Assembly: GCA_038213435.1 (NCBI GenBank)
Contig: JBBQTI010000016.1
Coordinates: 1 to 64,000, forward strand
Direction of reading: 5' to 3'
Source of the DNA: PALSA-610 sp038213435
GTDB taxonomy: Bacteria > Actinomycetota > Acidimicrobiia > IMCC26256 > PALSA-610
DNA: 64,000 nt
The position numbers and the translations under genes were made by a program. Below the pieces are notes generated by a model. The model saw nothing but the letters and a program-made list of their open reading frames with translations, searched no databases and was not told where the DNA came from. This document shows, piece by piece, positions 24,158-33,051 of the stretch; the first letter of the stretch is position 1; each line of letters opens with the position of its first letter.

Positions 24158-25812
24158 TCGACGCGATCGCGGCGCCTTGTGTGCGGAGGAGCTCGTCGAC
24201 GTCAGTCGGATCGAGTGGCCGGGCGTAGTGGTAACCCTGACCGCGGTGGCAGCCCAGTTGCTGCAGCGCGTTGGCCTGGTCCTCGGTTTCGATCCCTTCG
24301 GCGAGGGTGTCGAGGTGAAGGGCCTCGCTGAGCCGCAGGATGGCACCGACGAAGGACGCATCGTCGCCGCCGTTGTGGATCTCGTCGACGAAACTCTTTT
24401 CGATCTTCACGGTATCGATGGGAAACTGCCGCAGGTAACCCAGCGACGAGTCGCCGGTGCCGAAGTCGTCGACCGAGAGGTTGACTCCCACGGCCTTCAG
24501 TGCGTTGAGCCGCGCGAGTGCCGCCTGCTTGTCGTGCATGGGGCGGTTTCGGTGATCTCGAGGACCAGCCGGCTCGGCTCTATCCGGGAGTCGGAGAGAG
24601 CGGCTTGCACGTCCGTCACGACGTGTGGGTCCTCGAGTTGGCGCGCGGAAAGATTGACACTGACGCACAAGCGCCCGGCTTGGGGACACGTTGCCGTCCA
24701 GCTCGCAAGGTCGCGGCACGCCCGGTTGAGAACCCACCTGCCGGGGGGGACGATCATGCCGGTTTCCTCGGCGATGTGGATGAACTCGTCGGGAGCAAGC
24801 ATCCCCCGGGTCGGGTGCTGCCAGCGGACGAGTGCTTCGAAGCCGCTCGGCCGGCCGGTGTCGAGCTCGACGATCGGCTGGTATTGCAAAACGAGTTGGA
24901 GCTTGTCGACGGCGGTGCGGAGGTCGTTCTCGAGCTCGAAGCGGGTTCGGGCCGTGTCGAACATGGACGAATCAAAGGCGCGCACTCGGCCCCGACCCTC
25001 GGCCTTGGCTGCATACAGTCCGATGTCGGCGTTGCGGATCAAGTCGTCGGCACTGTGGAGGCCCGCCTCGACGAACGCGACACCGACACTTGCGCCGACC
25101 ACGACGGCCCGGTCTTGCCACTCGAACGGTTGTCCAACGCTTCGATCAACCTGCTCCCCAAAGCGTGCAGCTGGTCTCGCGACATGGGGTCCTCGATGAG
25201 CAGCGCGAACTCGTCGCCGCCGAGCCGCGCCACGGTGTCGCCCGGGCGGCTGACGCCCCGCAAGCGGTCCGCCACGACGGCCAAAGCGTGATCACCGGCC
25301 AGATGACCGAGACTGTCGTTGACGTGCTTGAATCCGTCGAGATCGACCACCATGAGCGCCGCTTCACAGGTCTCGCGGCGGGCCATCGCATGCTCGATGC
25401 GGTCGCGTAGCAACGCCCGGTTCGCGAGCCCGGTCAACGAATCGTGGAAGGCGCGATGACGCGGCTCCGTTTCGAGCCGGTGCCGTTCGGTCACGTCGCG
25501 CATGTTCAACACGACGGCGGCGACCTCGGGTAGTTCCAACAGGTTGATCCACGACACCTCGACGTAGCGCCACGCTCCGACGCCGTCGCGACAGCGCCAC
25601 TCGGACGGCCCCGCCGACCCTGTCGACAGCGTCCGCGCGAGCTCTGATTCGGCTGCGATCATCTCGTCGGGATGCACGAGATCGATGACCTTGCGGCCGA
25701 GCCGCCCCTGCGCCGACACTCCCAGAACGTGGTTCACGGAGTCACTCATCTCTTGAATCACGCCGTTGCGATCGGTGACGATGATGACCTCGTCACTGTG
25801 GTTCACCAACGC
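24141..25812 (-). pseudogene. PAS-GGDEF-EAL cyclic-di-GMP protein broken by two -1 indels
   Basis: Three consecutive minus-strand frames rebuild one c-di-GMP protein. PAS domain: VNHSDEVIIVTDRNG to AVVLNMRDVTER. GGDEF domain: FHDSLTGLANRALL, DLDGFKHVNDSLGHLAGD and VARLGGDEFALLIED. EAL domain: YQPIVELDTGRPSGFEALVRW, FIHIAEETGM, VDDFGTGDSSLGYL and TLAEGIETED. Adding one C near 25129 (giving LDNPFEWQD) and one near 24541 (C run in GAAACCGCCCC) joins all three. Active-site motifs GGDEF and EAL are intact, so the reconstructed protein could make or degrade c-di-GMP. The N-terminus also seems cut: PAS-like codons continue to the TAG of the upstream SDR gene with no ATG or GTG before GTG 25809; TTG 25812 is possible. 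Confidence 0.75.
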
Positions 25813-25851
25813 GCGGAAGCCCTGCTCGCTCGCGGCGACGAGGACCTTCGG

Positions 25852-26631
25852 CTACGCGGGCATCGCGAGGCCGCCGTCCACGACCAGGGTCTGGCCGGTC
25901 ACGAACTTGGCGTCGTCGCTCGCGAAGAACACACACGCGCCGGCGAGATCCTCGGGCTCGAGGGTCGATTTCATCGCGGTCTGCGCCGTCATTCCTTCGA
26001 TATAGACGTCGGGGACGATCTTCTTCGTCGCTTCCGTCATCGTGACGCCGGGCGCGATGCAGTTGACGGTGATGTTCCAGGCGCCGAGCTGCGCGGCCAT
26101 GAACTTCGTGAGCCCGACGATGCCCCACTTCGTGATGGAGTAGCTGTAGTTGCCCAGGCCGGTGAACTCGTCACCGAAGGTCGGGAACGAGTACGCGTAG
26201 GCCGCGCCGGACGACTGGTTGATCACGCGTCCGTACTGCTGCTTCGCCATCACCGGCGCAGCGGCGCGCACCATCAGCCACGCGCCGAACTGATTCACTG
26301 CGAACACCTTCTTCAGGTACTCGAAGCTCGGATCGAAGTTGTCGATGTCGTAGTAGAGGGCGGCATTGTTGACGAGGATGTGCACGGTACCGAACGCCTC
26401 GACCGCCATGTCGACGCAGGCCTGCGCCGATTCGGGATCGGAGATGTCGGTCGGCACGAAGCGCGCGTCGCCCTTGCCCGCGAGGGTCTTCATCCCCGCG
26501 GCCGCCCGCTCCTCGTTGATCTCGGCGACGACGACCTTGGCCCCCTCGTCGAGGAACCGTTGCGCGTACGCGAGGCCGATGCCCTGCCCGGCACCCGTGA
26601 TGATCGCGACCTTGTCCTGCAGACGTCCCAC
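25852..26631 (-). CDS. SDR-family oxidoreductase
   Basis: A 259-residue classical SDR. TGAGQGIG at residues 12-19 binds the nucleotide, VNNA is at 87-90, and the catalytic residues are Ser140/Ser141, Tyr164 and Lys168 (YSITK). The acidic residue after strand 2 (VVVAEINEE) suggests NAD preference. Substrate unknown, presumably a hydroxyl or keto intermediate of the surrounding catabolic genes. It starts 10 nt after the end of the FAS1-type hydratase gene and reads in the same direction, so the two are an operon. Its stop codon abuts the truncated PAS-GGDEF-EAL gene. Confidence 0.88.
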   Translation of the reverse strand: MGRLQDKVAIITGAGQGIGLAYAQRFLDEGAKVVVAEINEERAAAGMKTLAGKGDARFVPTDISDPESAQACVDMAVEAFGTVHILVNNAALYYDIDNFDPSFEYLKKVFAVNQFGAWLMVRAAAPVMAKQQYGRVINQSSGAAYAYSFPTFGDEFTGLGNYSYSITKWGIVGLTKFMAAQLGAWNITVNCIAPGVTMTEATKKIVPDVYIEGMTAQTAMKSTLEPEDLAGACVFFASDDAKFVTGQTLVVDGGLAMPA

Positions 26632-26640
26632 GCTTGTCTC

Positions 26641-27120
26641 CTACCGCTCGAGCCGGGCAATCAGGTTGAAGCGTTCCGTCACGACGGGTGAACCGTCGCG
26701 CGCGTCGTTCCATTGAGTTTCCATGACGACGAACGTCATGTTCGCGCGCTCGGACGCCTTCTCGTAGATGTCGGTGATCGTCTGCACGCCGTCGAGCACA
26801 TCGCCCGCAACCGGAGTGCGGTGGTACACGAACTCTTGCTCGCCATGCAGCACGAGCGCGCCCTGGCCGTGCAGCTGTCCCATGATTGCGTGCATCGGGT
26901 TCCCACCGCCCTCGGTCGGATCGGCGGGCTGGTCGTCGGTCGAAAGCCTCGACCAGTACGGCGCGGCGAACGTGAACGTCGGCGCCGCGGGCGCGCCGAC
27001 GACGCCGTAGAGGTCGCGGTGATCGCCGACCGCCGCGGCAAAGTTCGCGAGTACCGAACGGTCGAGCGCGACGCGCCACGCACCGGTTCGCCGTCCGATC
27101 ACGCTCGTGTCGACGGACAT
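26641..27120 (-). CDS. FAS1-type MaoC N-terminal (hydratase half) protein
   Basis: A 159-residue hot-dog-fold protein of the FAS1_DH_region/MaoC N-terminal type. The pattern is VLANFAAAVGDHRDLYG, APTFTFAAPYWS, ILHGEQEF-like VLHGEQEFVYHRTPVAGDVL, and ITDIYEKASERANMTFVVMET. Such halves usually lack the catalytic Asp/His pair and pair with a MaoC C-terminal half to form an enoyl-CoA hydratase. The closest relative in the window is 41927-42409 (shared HGEQEF and YEKA motifs). No C-terminal MaoC partner is encoded nearby. It lies upstream of an SDR gene and divergent from the SDR-hydratase-thiolase operon at 27213, suggesting a shared substrate. Confidence 0.8.
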   Translation of the reverse strand: MSVDTSVIGRRTGAWRVALDRSVLANFAAAVGDHRDLYGVVGAPAAPTFTFAAPYWSRLSTDDQPADPTEGGGNPMHAIMGQLHGQGALVLHGEQEFVYHRTPVAGDVLDGVQTITDIYEKASERANMTFVVMETQWNDARDGSPVVTERFNLIARLER

Positions 27121-27212
27121 GACCGCCTGCTCCTCGGCCTTGGCACGGGCTTTCGAGCCCGCGCTACGGTGACGCCAACGTCAGTTTTCTTGCCACTAGG
27201 GGGAACGCGCAA

Positions 27213-28145
27213 ATGGGCATGCTCGACGGCAAGGTGGCCATCGTCACCGGTGCGGGCAACGGCGTCGGACGCGGCGAAGCGATCATGCTCGCCGACCACG
27301 GCGCCAAGGTCGTGGTCAACGACCTCGGGGGATCGGTGAGTGGCGAGGGTTCCGACAAGCGCGCGGCCGACGATGTCGTCGAGGTCATCAACAAGCGGGG
27401 CGGTGAAGCCGTCGCCAACTACGACAGCGTCGCCGACTTCGACGGCGCGAAGAACATCATCGGCTCCGCGATCGAGGCGTTCGGGCGGCTCGACGTGCTC
27501 GTGAACAACGCCGGCATCCTGCGCGACAAGATGATGTTCTCGATGTCACCCGACGACTTCGACTCGGTCGTGAAGGTGCATTTGTACGGTGCTTTCAACA
27601 CGATGCACCACGCCTCGGCGTACTGGCGCAGCGAGTCGAAGGAAGACCGCCAGCCCCGCGCCGCGATCATCAACACCGTGTCGAGCGCCGGCCTCCAGGG
27701 TCAGGCCAGCCAGATCAATTACGGTGCGGCCAAGGCGGGCATCGCGGCGATGACGATCATCGCAAGCCTCGAGCTGAGCCGCTACGGCGTACGCGCGAAC
27801 TGCATCGGACCCGGCGGCGCGACGCGCATGGTCGCGCAGGCAATGAAGATCGACGTCAAGAACCCCGAGGATTACACCGAGTTCGAGCCGATGAACCCCG
27901 GCAACTCCGCTCCGGCGGTCGTCTGGCTCGCGTCCGACGAGGCGCTGCACGTCACCGGTCAGGTGTTGCGGCTCGTCGGAAACAACCTCGCGCTCTACCG
28001 TCCCTGGGAGATGGGCGAGCAGTTCCTCGCCACCGACAAGGAAGGCAAGCCCAAGCAGTGGGATCCGGCCGACATCGGCCGCATCGTCAACCGGTACGTG
28101 TTCCAGAGCGAGAATCCGGGAATCGACGCGCAGCGGCGGGCATGA
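27213..28145 (+). CDS. SDR oxidoreductase, HSD17B4/MFE-2-like
   Basis: A 310-residue SDR with TGAGNGVG at residues 12-19, NNAGILRDKMMF at 98-109, Ser157/158, Tyr170 and Lys174. The NNAG-I-L-RDK signature is a hallmark of the (3R)-hydroxyacyl-CoA dehydrogenase unit of multifunctional enzyme 2 and its bacterial homologues, so it probably oxidises a 3-hydroxyacyl-CoA with NAD. It has about 45% visible similarity in motif regions to the SDRs at 14784 and 38637. It opens a tightly coupled operon: its TGA overlaps the ATG of the enoyl-CoA hydratase gene. Confidence 0.9.
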   Translation: MGMLDGKVAIVTGAGNGVGRGEAIMLADHGAKVVVNDLGGSVSGEGSDKRAADDVVEVINKRGGEAVANYDSVADFDGAKNIIGSAIEAFGRLDVLVNNAGILRDKMMFSMSPDDFDSVVKVHLYGAFNTMHHASAYWRSESKEDRQPRAAIINTVSSAGLQGQASQINYGAAKAGIAAMTIIASLELSRYGVRANCIGPGGATRMVAQAMKIDVKNPEDYTEFEPMNPGNSAPAVVWLASDEALHVTGQVLRLVGNNLALYRPWEMGEQFLATDKEGKPKQWDPADIGRIVNRYVFQSENPGIDAQRRA

Positions 28146-28972
28146 TCCCCGATTTCGAGACCCTCGCGTACGACGAGGGCGACGACGGCGTCGCGGTCGT
28201 CACCCTGAACCGGCCGACCGTCCACAACGCGTTCAACTCGCTGATGCAGCGCGAGCTGCACACGTTGTGGCGGGCGCTTCGCCGGCACGACCCGGTGCGT
28301 TGCATCGTCCTCACCGGCGCGGGCGACAAGGCGTTCTGCACCGGCATCGACCGCATGGAGCAGATGGGGGGCGTTGGCAACGAGACGACCGACCCCGGCG
28401 TCGTCGGCAGCGGTGCCACACCGTTCATGTTCAACGACCCGGGCGACAACATCGGACCCAAGTCGTGCGACCTCTGGAAGCCGGTCATCGCGGCCGTCAA
28501 CGGCATGGCGTGCGGCGGAGCGTTCTACATGCTCGGCGAGGTCGAGTTCATCGTCGCCGCCGACCATGCGACCTTCTTCGACCCCCACGTCACCTACGGC
28601 ATGACCGCGGCGTTCGAGCCGATCCACATGGCCGGCATCACGCCGTTCCCCGAGATCATGCGGCTGTCGCTCCTCGGCAACTACGAGCGCATGTCGGCGC
28701 AGCGGGCCCACCAGATCGGCATGGTCAGCGAGGTCGTCCGCGGCGCCGAGCTCGCCGCGCGCGCCCGTGAGATCGCCGCGATCATCGCTTCGCAACCACG
28801 CCTCGCGATCGAAGGTACCGTGCGCGCGATCTGGTCGACCCGCTCCATGCCGCAACGCGAGGCGGTGCGCCTCGCCTACGCGTTCGTCGCGATGGGAACG
28901 AACCAGGAATCGATCAGGGAGGGACAGCAGATGTTCGCCTCCGGCAAGCGCGTGGAGTGGACACTGCGCTGA
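28142..28972 (+). CDS. Enoyl-CoA hydratase/isomerase (crotonase) family protein
   Basis: A 276-residue crotonase-fold protein. VAVVTLNRPTVHNAFNS is the N-terminal signature and CIVLTGAGDKAFCTGIDRM supplies the first oxyanion-hole strand. KPVIAAVNGMACGGAFYMLG supplies the second, with GG in place. FDPHVTYGM follows, where hydratases carry the second catalytic Glu; here the aligned residues are His/Val/Thr, so isomerase, hydrolase or lyase activity is as likely as hydration. The N-terminal insert NETTDPGVVGSGATPFMFND is longer than in standard hydratases. It overlaps the SDR gene upstream by 4 nt and the thiolase-like gene downstream by 1 nt. Confidence 0.88.
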   Translation: MIPDFETLAYDEGDDGVAVVTLNRPTVHNAFNSLMQRELHTLWRALRRHDPVRCIVLTGAGDKAFCTGIDRMEQMGGVGNETTDPGVVGSGATPFMFNDPGDNIGPKSCDLWKPVIAAVNGMACGGAFYMLGEVEFIVAADHATFFDPHVTYGMTAAFEPIHMAGITPFPEIMRLSLLGNYERMSAQRAHQIGMVSEVVRGAELAARAREIAAIIASQPRLAIEGTVRAIWSTRSMPQREAVRLAYAFVAMGTNQESIREGQQMFASGKRVEWTLR

Positions 28973-30120
28973 TGGTGGGCACCAGGAAAGTCGCAATCGT
29001 CGGCGCCGCGTTGTCGGACATTGGGCGCGTCGACACCAAGACCCCCTTCGAGCTGCACTACCAGGCCGCGTCGCGCGCGATCGCGGACGCCGGCCTCACG
29101 AAGGCCGACATCGACGGCTTCGGCTCCAGCGGCACGGGCATGCTCGCGCCCATCGAGATCGGGGAATACATCGGGCTCCGCCCGACGTGGGTCGACGGAA
29201 CCGGCGTCGGGGGCTCCAGCTGGGAGTTCATGGTCGAACATGCCACCGCGGCGATTCTCGCCGGTCACGCCGAAGTGGTGGTGCTCGCGTACGGCTCGAC
29301 GACCCGCGCCGACCTGAAGGCGCGCCGGCGGACCGCGAACCTCGGCTTCGGCGGCCGCGGTCCGGTCCAGTTCGACGTTCCGTTCGGCCACACGCTCATC
29401 TCGAAGTACGCGATGGCAACGCGTCGGCACATGCACGAATTCGGCACGACGGTCGACCAACTCGCCGAGATCGCGGTGAGCACGCGCTACAACGCCTCGT
29501 TCAACCCGGAGGCCTACTACCGCGATCCCATCACCATCAACGAGGTCAACAGCAGCCGGATGATGGCCGACCCATTGACCAAGCTCCATTGCTGCATCCG
29601 CAGCGACGGCGGCGGCGCAGTCGTGCTCACGAGCCAAGAGCGCGCGCGCGACCTCGCCAAGAAACCCGTGTGGGTGCTGGGAACCGGCGAGGCGACGAGC
29701 CATACGACGATGAGCGAGTGGGACGACTTCACCCGCTCGCCCGCCGTGCAGAGCGGGAGGCACGCCTTCGCCCGGGCCGGCGTCACCCCCGACGACATCG
29801 ACGTCTGCCAGATCTACGACGCGTTCACTCACATGGTGCTGGCGAGCGTCGAGGCGCTCGGCTTCTGCAAGCCGGGTGAAGGCGGGCCCTTCGTCGCCGA
29901 CGGTCGGCTCCGCCTCGGCGGCGCCCTCCCGACGAACACCGACGGCGGCGGCCTCTCGCACTGCCATCCCGGAATGCGCGGCATGTTCCTGCTTGTGGAA
30001 GCGACGCGCCAGCTCCGGGGCGAGGCGGACGGCCGCCAGGTCGAGAATGCGCAACTCGCGTGCGTGAACGGGACCGGCGGCTGGTTCTCCTCTGCGAGCA
30101 CCGTCATCCTCGGCGCCTGA
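28972..30120 (+). CDS. SCP2-type thiolase-like protein (lipid-transfer/aldolase group)
   Basis: A 382-residue thiolase-superfamily protein. It has the family fold markers KVAIVGAALSDIG, DAGLTKADIDGFGSSG, HTLISKYAMATRRHMHEFG, PDDIDVCQIYDAFTHMVL and GGALPTNTDGGGLSHCHPGMRG. The nucleophilic Cys of true thiolases, normally in an N-x-x-C-x-S-G segment, is replaced here by GTGVGGSSWEFMVEHA. That fits the Ltp2-like group, which work as retro-aldolases in steroid side-chain degradation with a DUF35 partner and use a Tyr near the QIYDAF segment. No DUF35 gene is adjacent; the nearest is at 52461. The last 17 nt overlap the convergent permease gene. Confidence 0.85.
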   Translation: MVGTRKVAIVGAALSDIGRVDTKTPFELHYQAASRAIADAGLTKADIDGFGSSGTGMLAPIEIGEYIGLRPTWVDGTGVGGSSWEFMVEHATAAILAGHAEVVVLAYGSTTRADLKARRRTANLGFGGRGPVQFDVPFGHTLISKYAMATRRHMHEFGTTVDQLAEIAVSTRYNASFNPEAYYRDPITINEVNSSRMMADPLTKLHCCIRSDGGGAVVLTSQERARDLAKKPVWVLGTGEATSHTTMSEWDDFTRSPAVQSGRHAFARAGVTPDDIDVCQIYDAFTHMVLASVEALGFCKPGEGGPFVADGRLRLGGALPTNTDGGGLSHCHPGMRGMFLLVEATRQLRGEADGRQVENAQLACVNGTGGWFSSASTVILGA

Positions 30121-31231
30121 GCGCGGCCCGCAAGCGGCGGGGCGGTGTCACCGGCGACCCCTCCCGCTGCGCCGCGGACTCGGGCGTCGCCGCGAGCACC
30201 TCGGCGACCTCTTCCGGTCCGATCTCGCTGATGATCGAGACCGCCAGCACTGCGCCCAGCACGAACAGCAACGCGCCGGTGAGCCCGTAGAGCTCGAGAC
30301 CGCCGAAGGCGGCCAGCACGATCGCGAACGAGCCCACGTGCACGGTGCGCCGTTCGAGCCAGCGATTGAGCCACCAATGGCACGCCAGGATCACCATGAA
30401 GCACCCGGCGACGACCAACGCGCGCGTCAGCGTGTGCGCGCCCGCGAAGACGATAATCGGAAGCGCTCCGATGAGGACGCCGGCAATGGGCAGGAAGCTC
30501 CACAGTCCGACCCACACCGCGAGTGCGGCGGGGCCCGGCACCCCGGCGGCATTCGCGATCCCAAACGCAACCAACGCCACGACGAGCGCTTCCCAGAGCT
30601 TCACGCGCGCGAAGAAGAGCGCGCGCCGCGATCCGTCGCGCATCACGTACTCCGTCCGTTGCCGGACCGCATCGTCGTCGATGAGACGAAGCCCACCTTC
30701 GATGAGGCGGGTCCCGTAGAGCACGAAGAAGATCGTGAGGATGAGCCCGGCGAGGAACGCGACGCCTTGTGACACCGCCGATTTGATCGCCTCCGGAGCC
30801 GCGCCGCCCGCGAGCCGCTCGGGGATCGTGTCGACGAGGTTGGTGACGCGCTCCTCCAGCTTGATCTCGCGAAAGAACTTGGAATTCTTCTCCAGCTCGG
30901 CCGCGCGCTGCGGGGCGGCCTGCTGCAGGCTGCTCATTGCGTCGGAGACGTCGTTCACGATCTTGTAGCCGGCGAAGCCGATCGCGCCGAGCATGACGAG
31001 CGCGGTCAGGAGCACGGCGACCGCGCGGGGAACGAAACGGAAATGTGCGAGCCAGACGATGCCCGGCCGGACGAGGGCGGCGATCGCCATCGCCGAGAGC
31101 GCCCACGCGATCACGCGCTCGGCGTCGCGCGCGATCTCGAGGACCAGAAACGTGATGCCGAGCCCGAAGACGAGGGCGAGCGCGGAACGAACCGACAACC
31201 GCACTCGAAGCGTGCGCGCGACATCGGCCAT
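30104..31231 (-). CDS. AI-2E family membrane permease, copy A
   Basis: A 375-residue polytopic membrane protein. N-terminal hydrophobic helices (RSALALVFGLGITFLVLEI, VIAWALSAMAIAALV) are followed by a long soluble loop (SSLQQAAPQRAAELEKN to LVDTIPERLAG). A C-terminal block with five or six helices follows, including WVGLWSFLPIAGVLIGALP, which matches the conserved P-x-x-G segment of AI-2E transporters. The family name does not prove AI-2 export; many members move other small molecules or ions. Its ATG (31231) lies 19 nt from the GTG of the second copy on the other strand. Confidence 0.8.
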   Translation of the reverse strand: MADVARTLRVRLSVRSALALVFGLGITFLVLEIARDAERVIAWALSAMAIAALVRPGIVWLAHFRFVPRAVAVLLTALVMLGAIGFAGYKIVNDVSDAMSSLQQAAPQRAAELEKNSKFFREIKLEERVTNLVDTIPERLAGGAAPEAIKSAVSQGVAFLAGLILTIFFVLYGTRLIEGGLRLIDDDAVRQRTEYVMRDGSRRALFFARVKLWEALVVALVAFGIANAAGVPGPAALAVWVGLWSFLPIAGVLIGALPIIVFAGAHTLTRALVVAGCFMVILACHWWLNRWLERRTVHVGSFAIVLAAFGGLELYGLTGALLFVLGAVLAVSIISEIGPEEVAEVLAATPESAAQREGSPVTPPRRLRAALRRRG

Positions 31232-31250
31232 CGGCTCGTACGATACCGAC

Positions 31251-32432
31251 GTGGAGTCCTTCCCTCTCGGACCCTCGACGACGACGGCCGACCCGCCGAA
31301 CGACGGCGTCGATCTCGATCCGCGCTCGGCGGTCCCGCTTGCCATCGCGGTCGCGATATTCGTGATCGCGGTCTGGTTCATCCGCTCGATTCCACGCACG
31401 CTCTCGTCGCTCGCGCTCGCCGCGCTGTTCGCGTTCGCACTCAATCCGTTGGTCGAAGCGCTCAAGCGGCGAACCGGATGGCATCGCCGCACCGCCGCGG
31501 GCGTCGTGCTCGTCACGGCCGCACTCCTCATCACGGTCGTCGTCGCGTTGATCACCGCGCCTACGATCCGCGAGGTACGCGACTTCAACAAACAGATCCC
31601 GCAGACCGTCAAGGACCTCGGCCGGCTTCCGATCGTCGGCCCACGTCTGCGTGAAGCGAACGCCTCCGAGAAGGTACAGCAGTGGCTGAACGACGTGCCG
31701 CAGCACCTCAGCACCAATTCGAAGCCGATCGAGAACGCAGCCGGTGCGATCGCCGACGGTGTCGCGGCCGCCCTGTTCACGATCTTGCTCGCGATCACGA
31801 TCGTGCTCGACGGTGAGTTCCTCGTCGGCGGCGTCCGCCGGCTCGTGCCCGCACGCCGGCGTTCCGACGCCGACCGGATGGGGCGTCTCGTCTACAACGT
31901 GATCGGCCGTTACATCGCGGGCACGCTGCTCGTCGCCGCGCTCGGCGGCGTCGTCATGCTCACGGGCGCACTCTCCCTCGGCGTCCCGCTCGCGCCGCTG
32001 ATCGCCGTATGGGTGGCGATCACGAATCCGATCCCGCAGATCGGCGGATTCCTCGGCGGCGTGGTGTTCGTCCTCCTCGCGGTTACGCAGGGCGCGGTCG
32101 TCGGGTTGATCGCGCTCGCCATATTCCTCGTGTACCAGCAGCTCGAGAACCATGTGCTGCAACCGCTGATCATCGGTCGCGCCGTTCGCCTCTCGCCGCC
32201 GGCGACGATGGTCGCCGCCCTCGTCGGCGTCGCGGCGGGCGGGCTCGTCGGCGGCCTGTTCGCAATCCCCTTGCTCGGTGCGACGAAGGCCATCTACCTG
32301 TCGACCCGGTACCCCACGGATGAGGGCGAGTCCGAGTCCGAGTCTTCCGAAGCCGAATCGCCCGATATCGCCGCTCGCGACGCTAGGCCGCGAGCGGCGC
32401 TCCGAAGAAACCGCGGTGCACGACGCGCGTGA
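31251..32432 (+). CDS. AI-2E family membrane permease, copy B
   Basis: A 393-residue relative of the divergent permease, with the same plan: two N-terminal helices (LAIAVAIFVIAVWFIRSI, LSSLALAALFAFALNPLVEA), a soluble domain (TIREVRDFNKQIPQTVKDLG to LNDVPQHLSTNS), and a C-terminal helical block with LIAVWVAITNPIPQIGGFLG and YQQLENHVLQPLIIGRAV, the strongest AI-2E signatures (P-x-I-G and ENHV-x-P). The C-terminal tail is acidic and then Arg-rich. GTG 31251 is used. Its last 50 nt overlap the convergent TetR gene. Confidence 0.85.
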   Translation: MESFPLGPSTTTADPPNDGVDLDPRSAVPLAIAVAIFVIAVWFIRSIPRTLSSLALAALFAFALNPLVEALKRRTGWHRRTAAGVVLVTAALLITVVVALITAPTIREVRDFNKQIPQTVKDLGRLPIVGPRLREANASEKVQQWLNDVPQHLSTNSKPIENAAGAIADGVAAALFTILLAITIVLDGEFLVGGVRRLVPARRRSDADRMGRLVYNVIGRYIAGTLLVAALGGVVMLTGALSLGVPLAPLIAVWVAITNPIPQIGGFLGGVVFVLLAVTQGAVVGLIALAIFLVYQQLENHVLQPLIIGRAVRLSPPATMVAALVGVAAGGLVGGLFAIPLLGATKAIYLSTRYPTDEGESESESSEAESPDIAARDARPRAALRRNRGARRA

Positions 32433-33051
32433 CGGTGTCGAACAACGTGTCGCTGTCGAACTCGAGCTCGCGCGACACCAGGAAATACGCGAACCGCTCC
32501 AGCAGCGCCATGAGCGCGGAGATCGAGGCGACGTCACCGCGTGCTCCGGCGTCGCGCATACGCGAACCGAGCGCGGTCGCGATGTCGGTGAACGCGACCA
32601 CACCCAGTCGGCTCGTCTCGCGATCCTCGACGTTGCCCTCCATCCAGGCGCGTAGCACCGGCCCGAACCGCGCGTAGGTCGAGAAGAAGGTCTCGAGGAA
32701 CCGGCGCAGCTCGGCCGCACCCGCCTCGTCACCCGCGACCTCGCCCAGGCCGCCGGCCAGCGCACCCATCTCGTGCGCGCACTGGATGGCGAGCGCGCGC
32801 AGCAGCTCTTCCTTGTTCGCGAAGTAAAGGTAGAAGGTGCCGTGCGACGTGCGCGCGGCGCGAACGATATCGTCGACGCGGGCCGCGTGGAACCCGCGCT
32901 CGGCGAATACGCGCATCCCCGCGTCGAGCAGCTTGCGCATCATCTTGCGACCCTGGGCCCGCAGTTCCCTCGCGGCGGCCGGCGTGCCCGGCGGGGGCGA
33001 GACATCGCGCCCGCCGGTCGCTCGTCGAGACGACTTGTACGCTTCGGCCAT
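32383..33051 (-). CDS. TetR-family transcriptional regulator
   Basis: A 222-residue TetR-like repressor. The helix-turn-helix is GMRVFAERGFHAARVDDIV with recognition helix TSHGTFYLYFANKEELLRAL (about residues 45-85 in this start). The C-terminal ligand domain has ETFFSTYARFGPVLRAWMEG and VASISALMALLERFAYFL. Its ATG (33051) shares the CATG palindrome with the ATG of the divergent ligase gene (33050), so it very likely regulates that gene and itself, with acyl-CoA or a free acid as inducer. The N-terminal 35 residues are longer than usual; the next in-frame ATG codons (MM at about residue 37) would give the ordinary length but cut close to the first helix. Confidence 0.85.
   Translation of the reverse strand: MAEAYKSSRRATGGRDVSPPPGTPAAARELRAQGRKMMRKLLDAGMRVFAERGFHAARVDDIVRAARTSHGTFYLYFANKEELLRALAIQCAHEMGALAGGLGEVAGDEAGAAELRRFLETFFSTYARFGPVLRAWMEGNVEDRETSRLGVVAFTDIATALGSRMRDAGARGDVASISALMALLERFAYFLVSRELEFDSDTLFDTVTRVVHRGFFGAPLAA

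Noticed and set aside
30104..32432. Quorum-sensing (AI-2) export role for the two permeases
   Set aside because: The family name covers many unrelated transporters, and no luxS or lsr-type gene is in the window.
29829..32765. A very long open frame on the minus strand, nearly 1000 codons
   Set aside because: It crosses the thiolase-like gene and both permease genes in a shadow frame; the translation is Arg/Ala/Asp-rich low-complexity sequence without domains, as expected from GC-rich codon structure.
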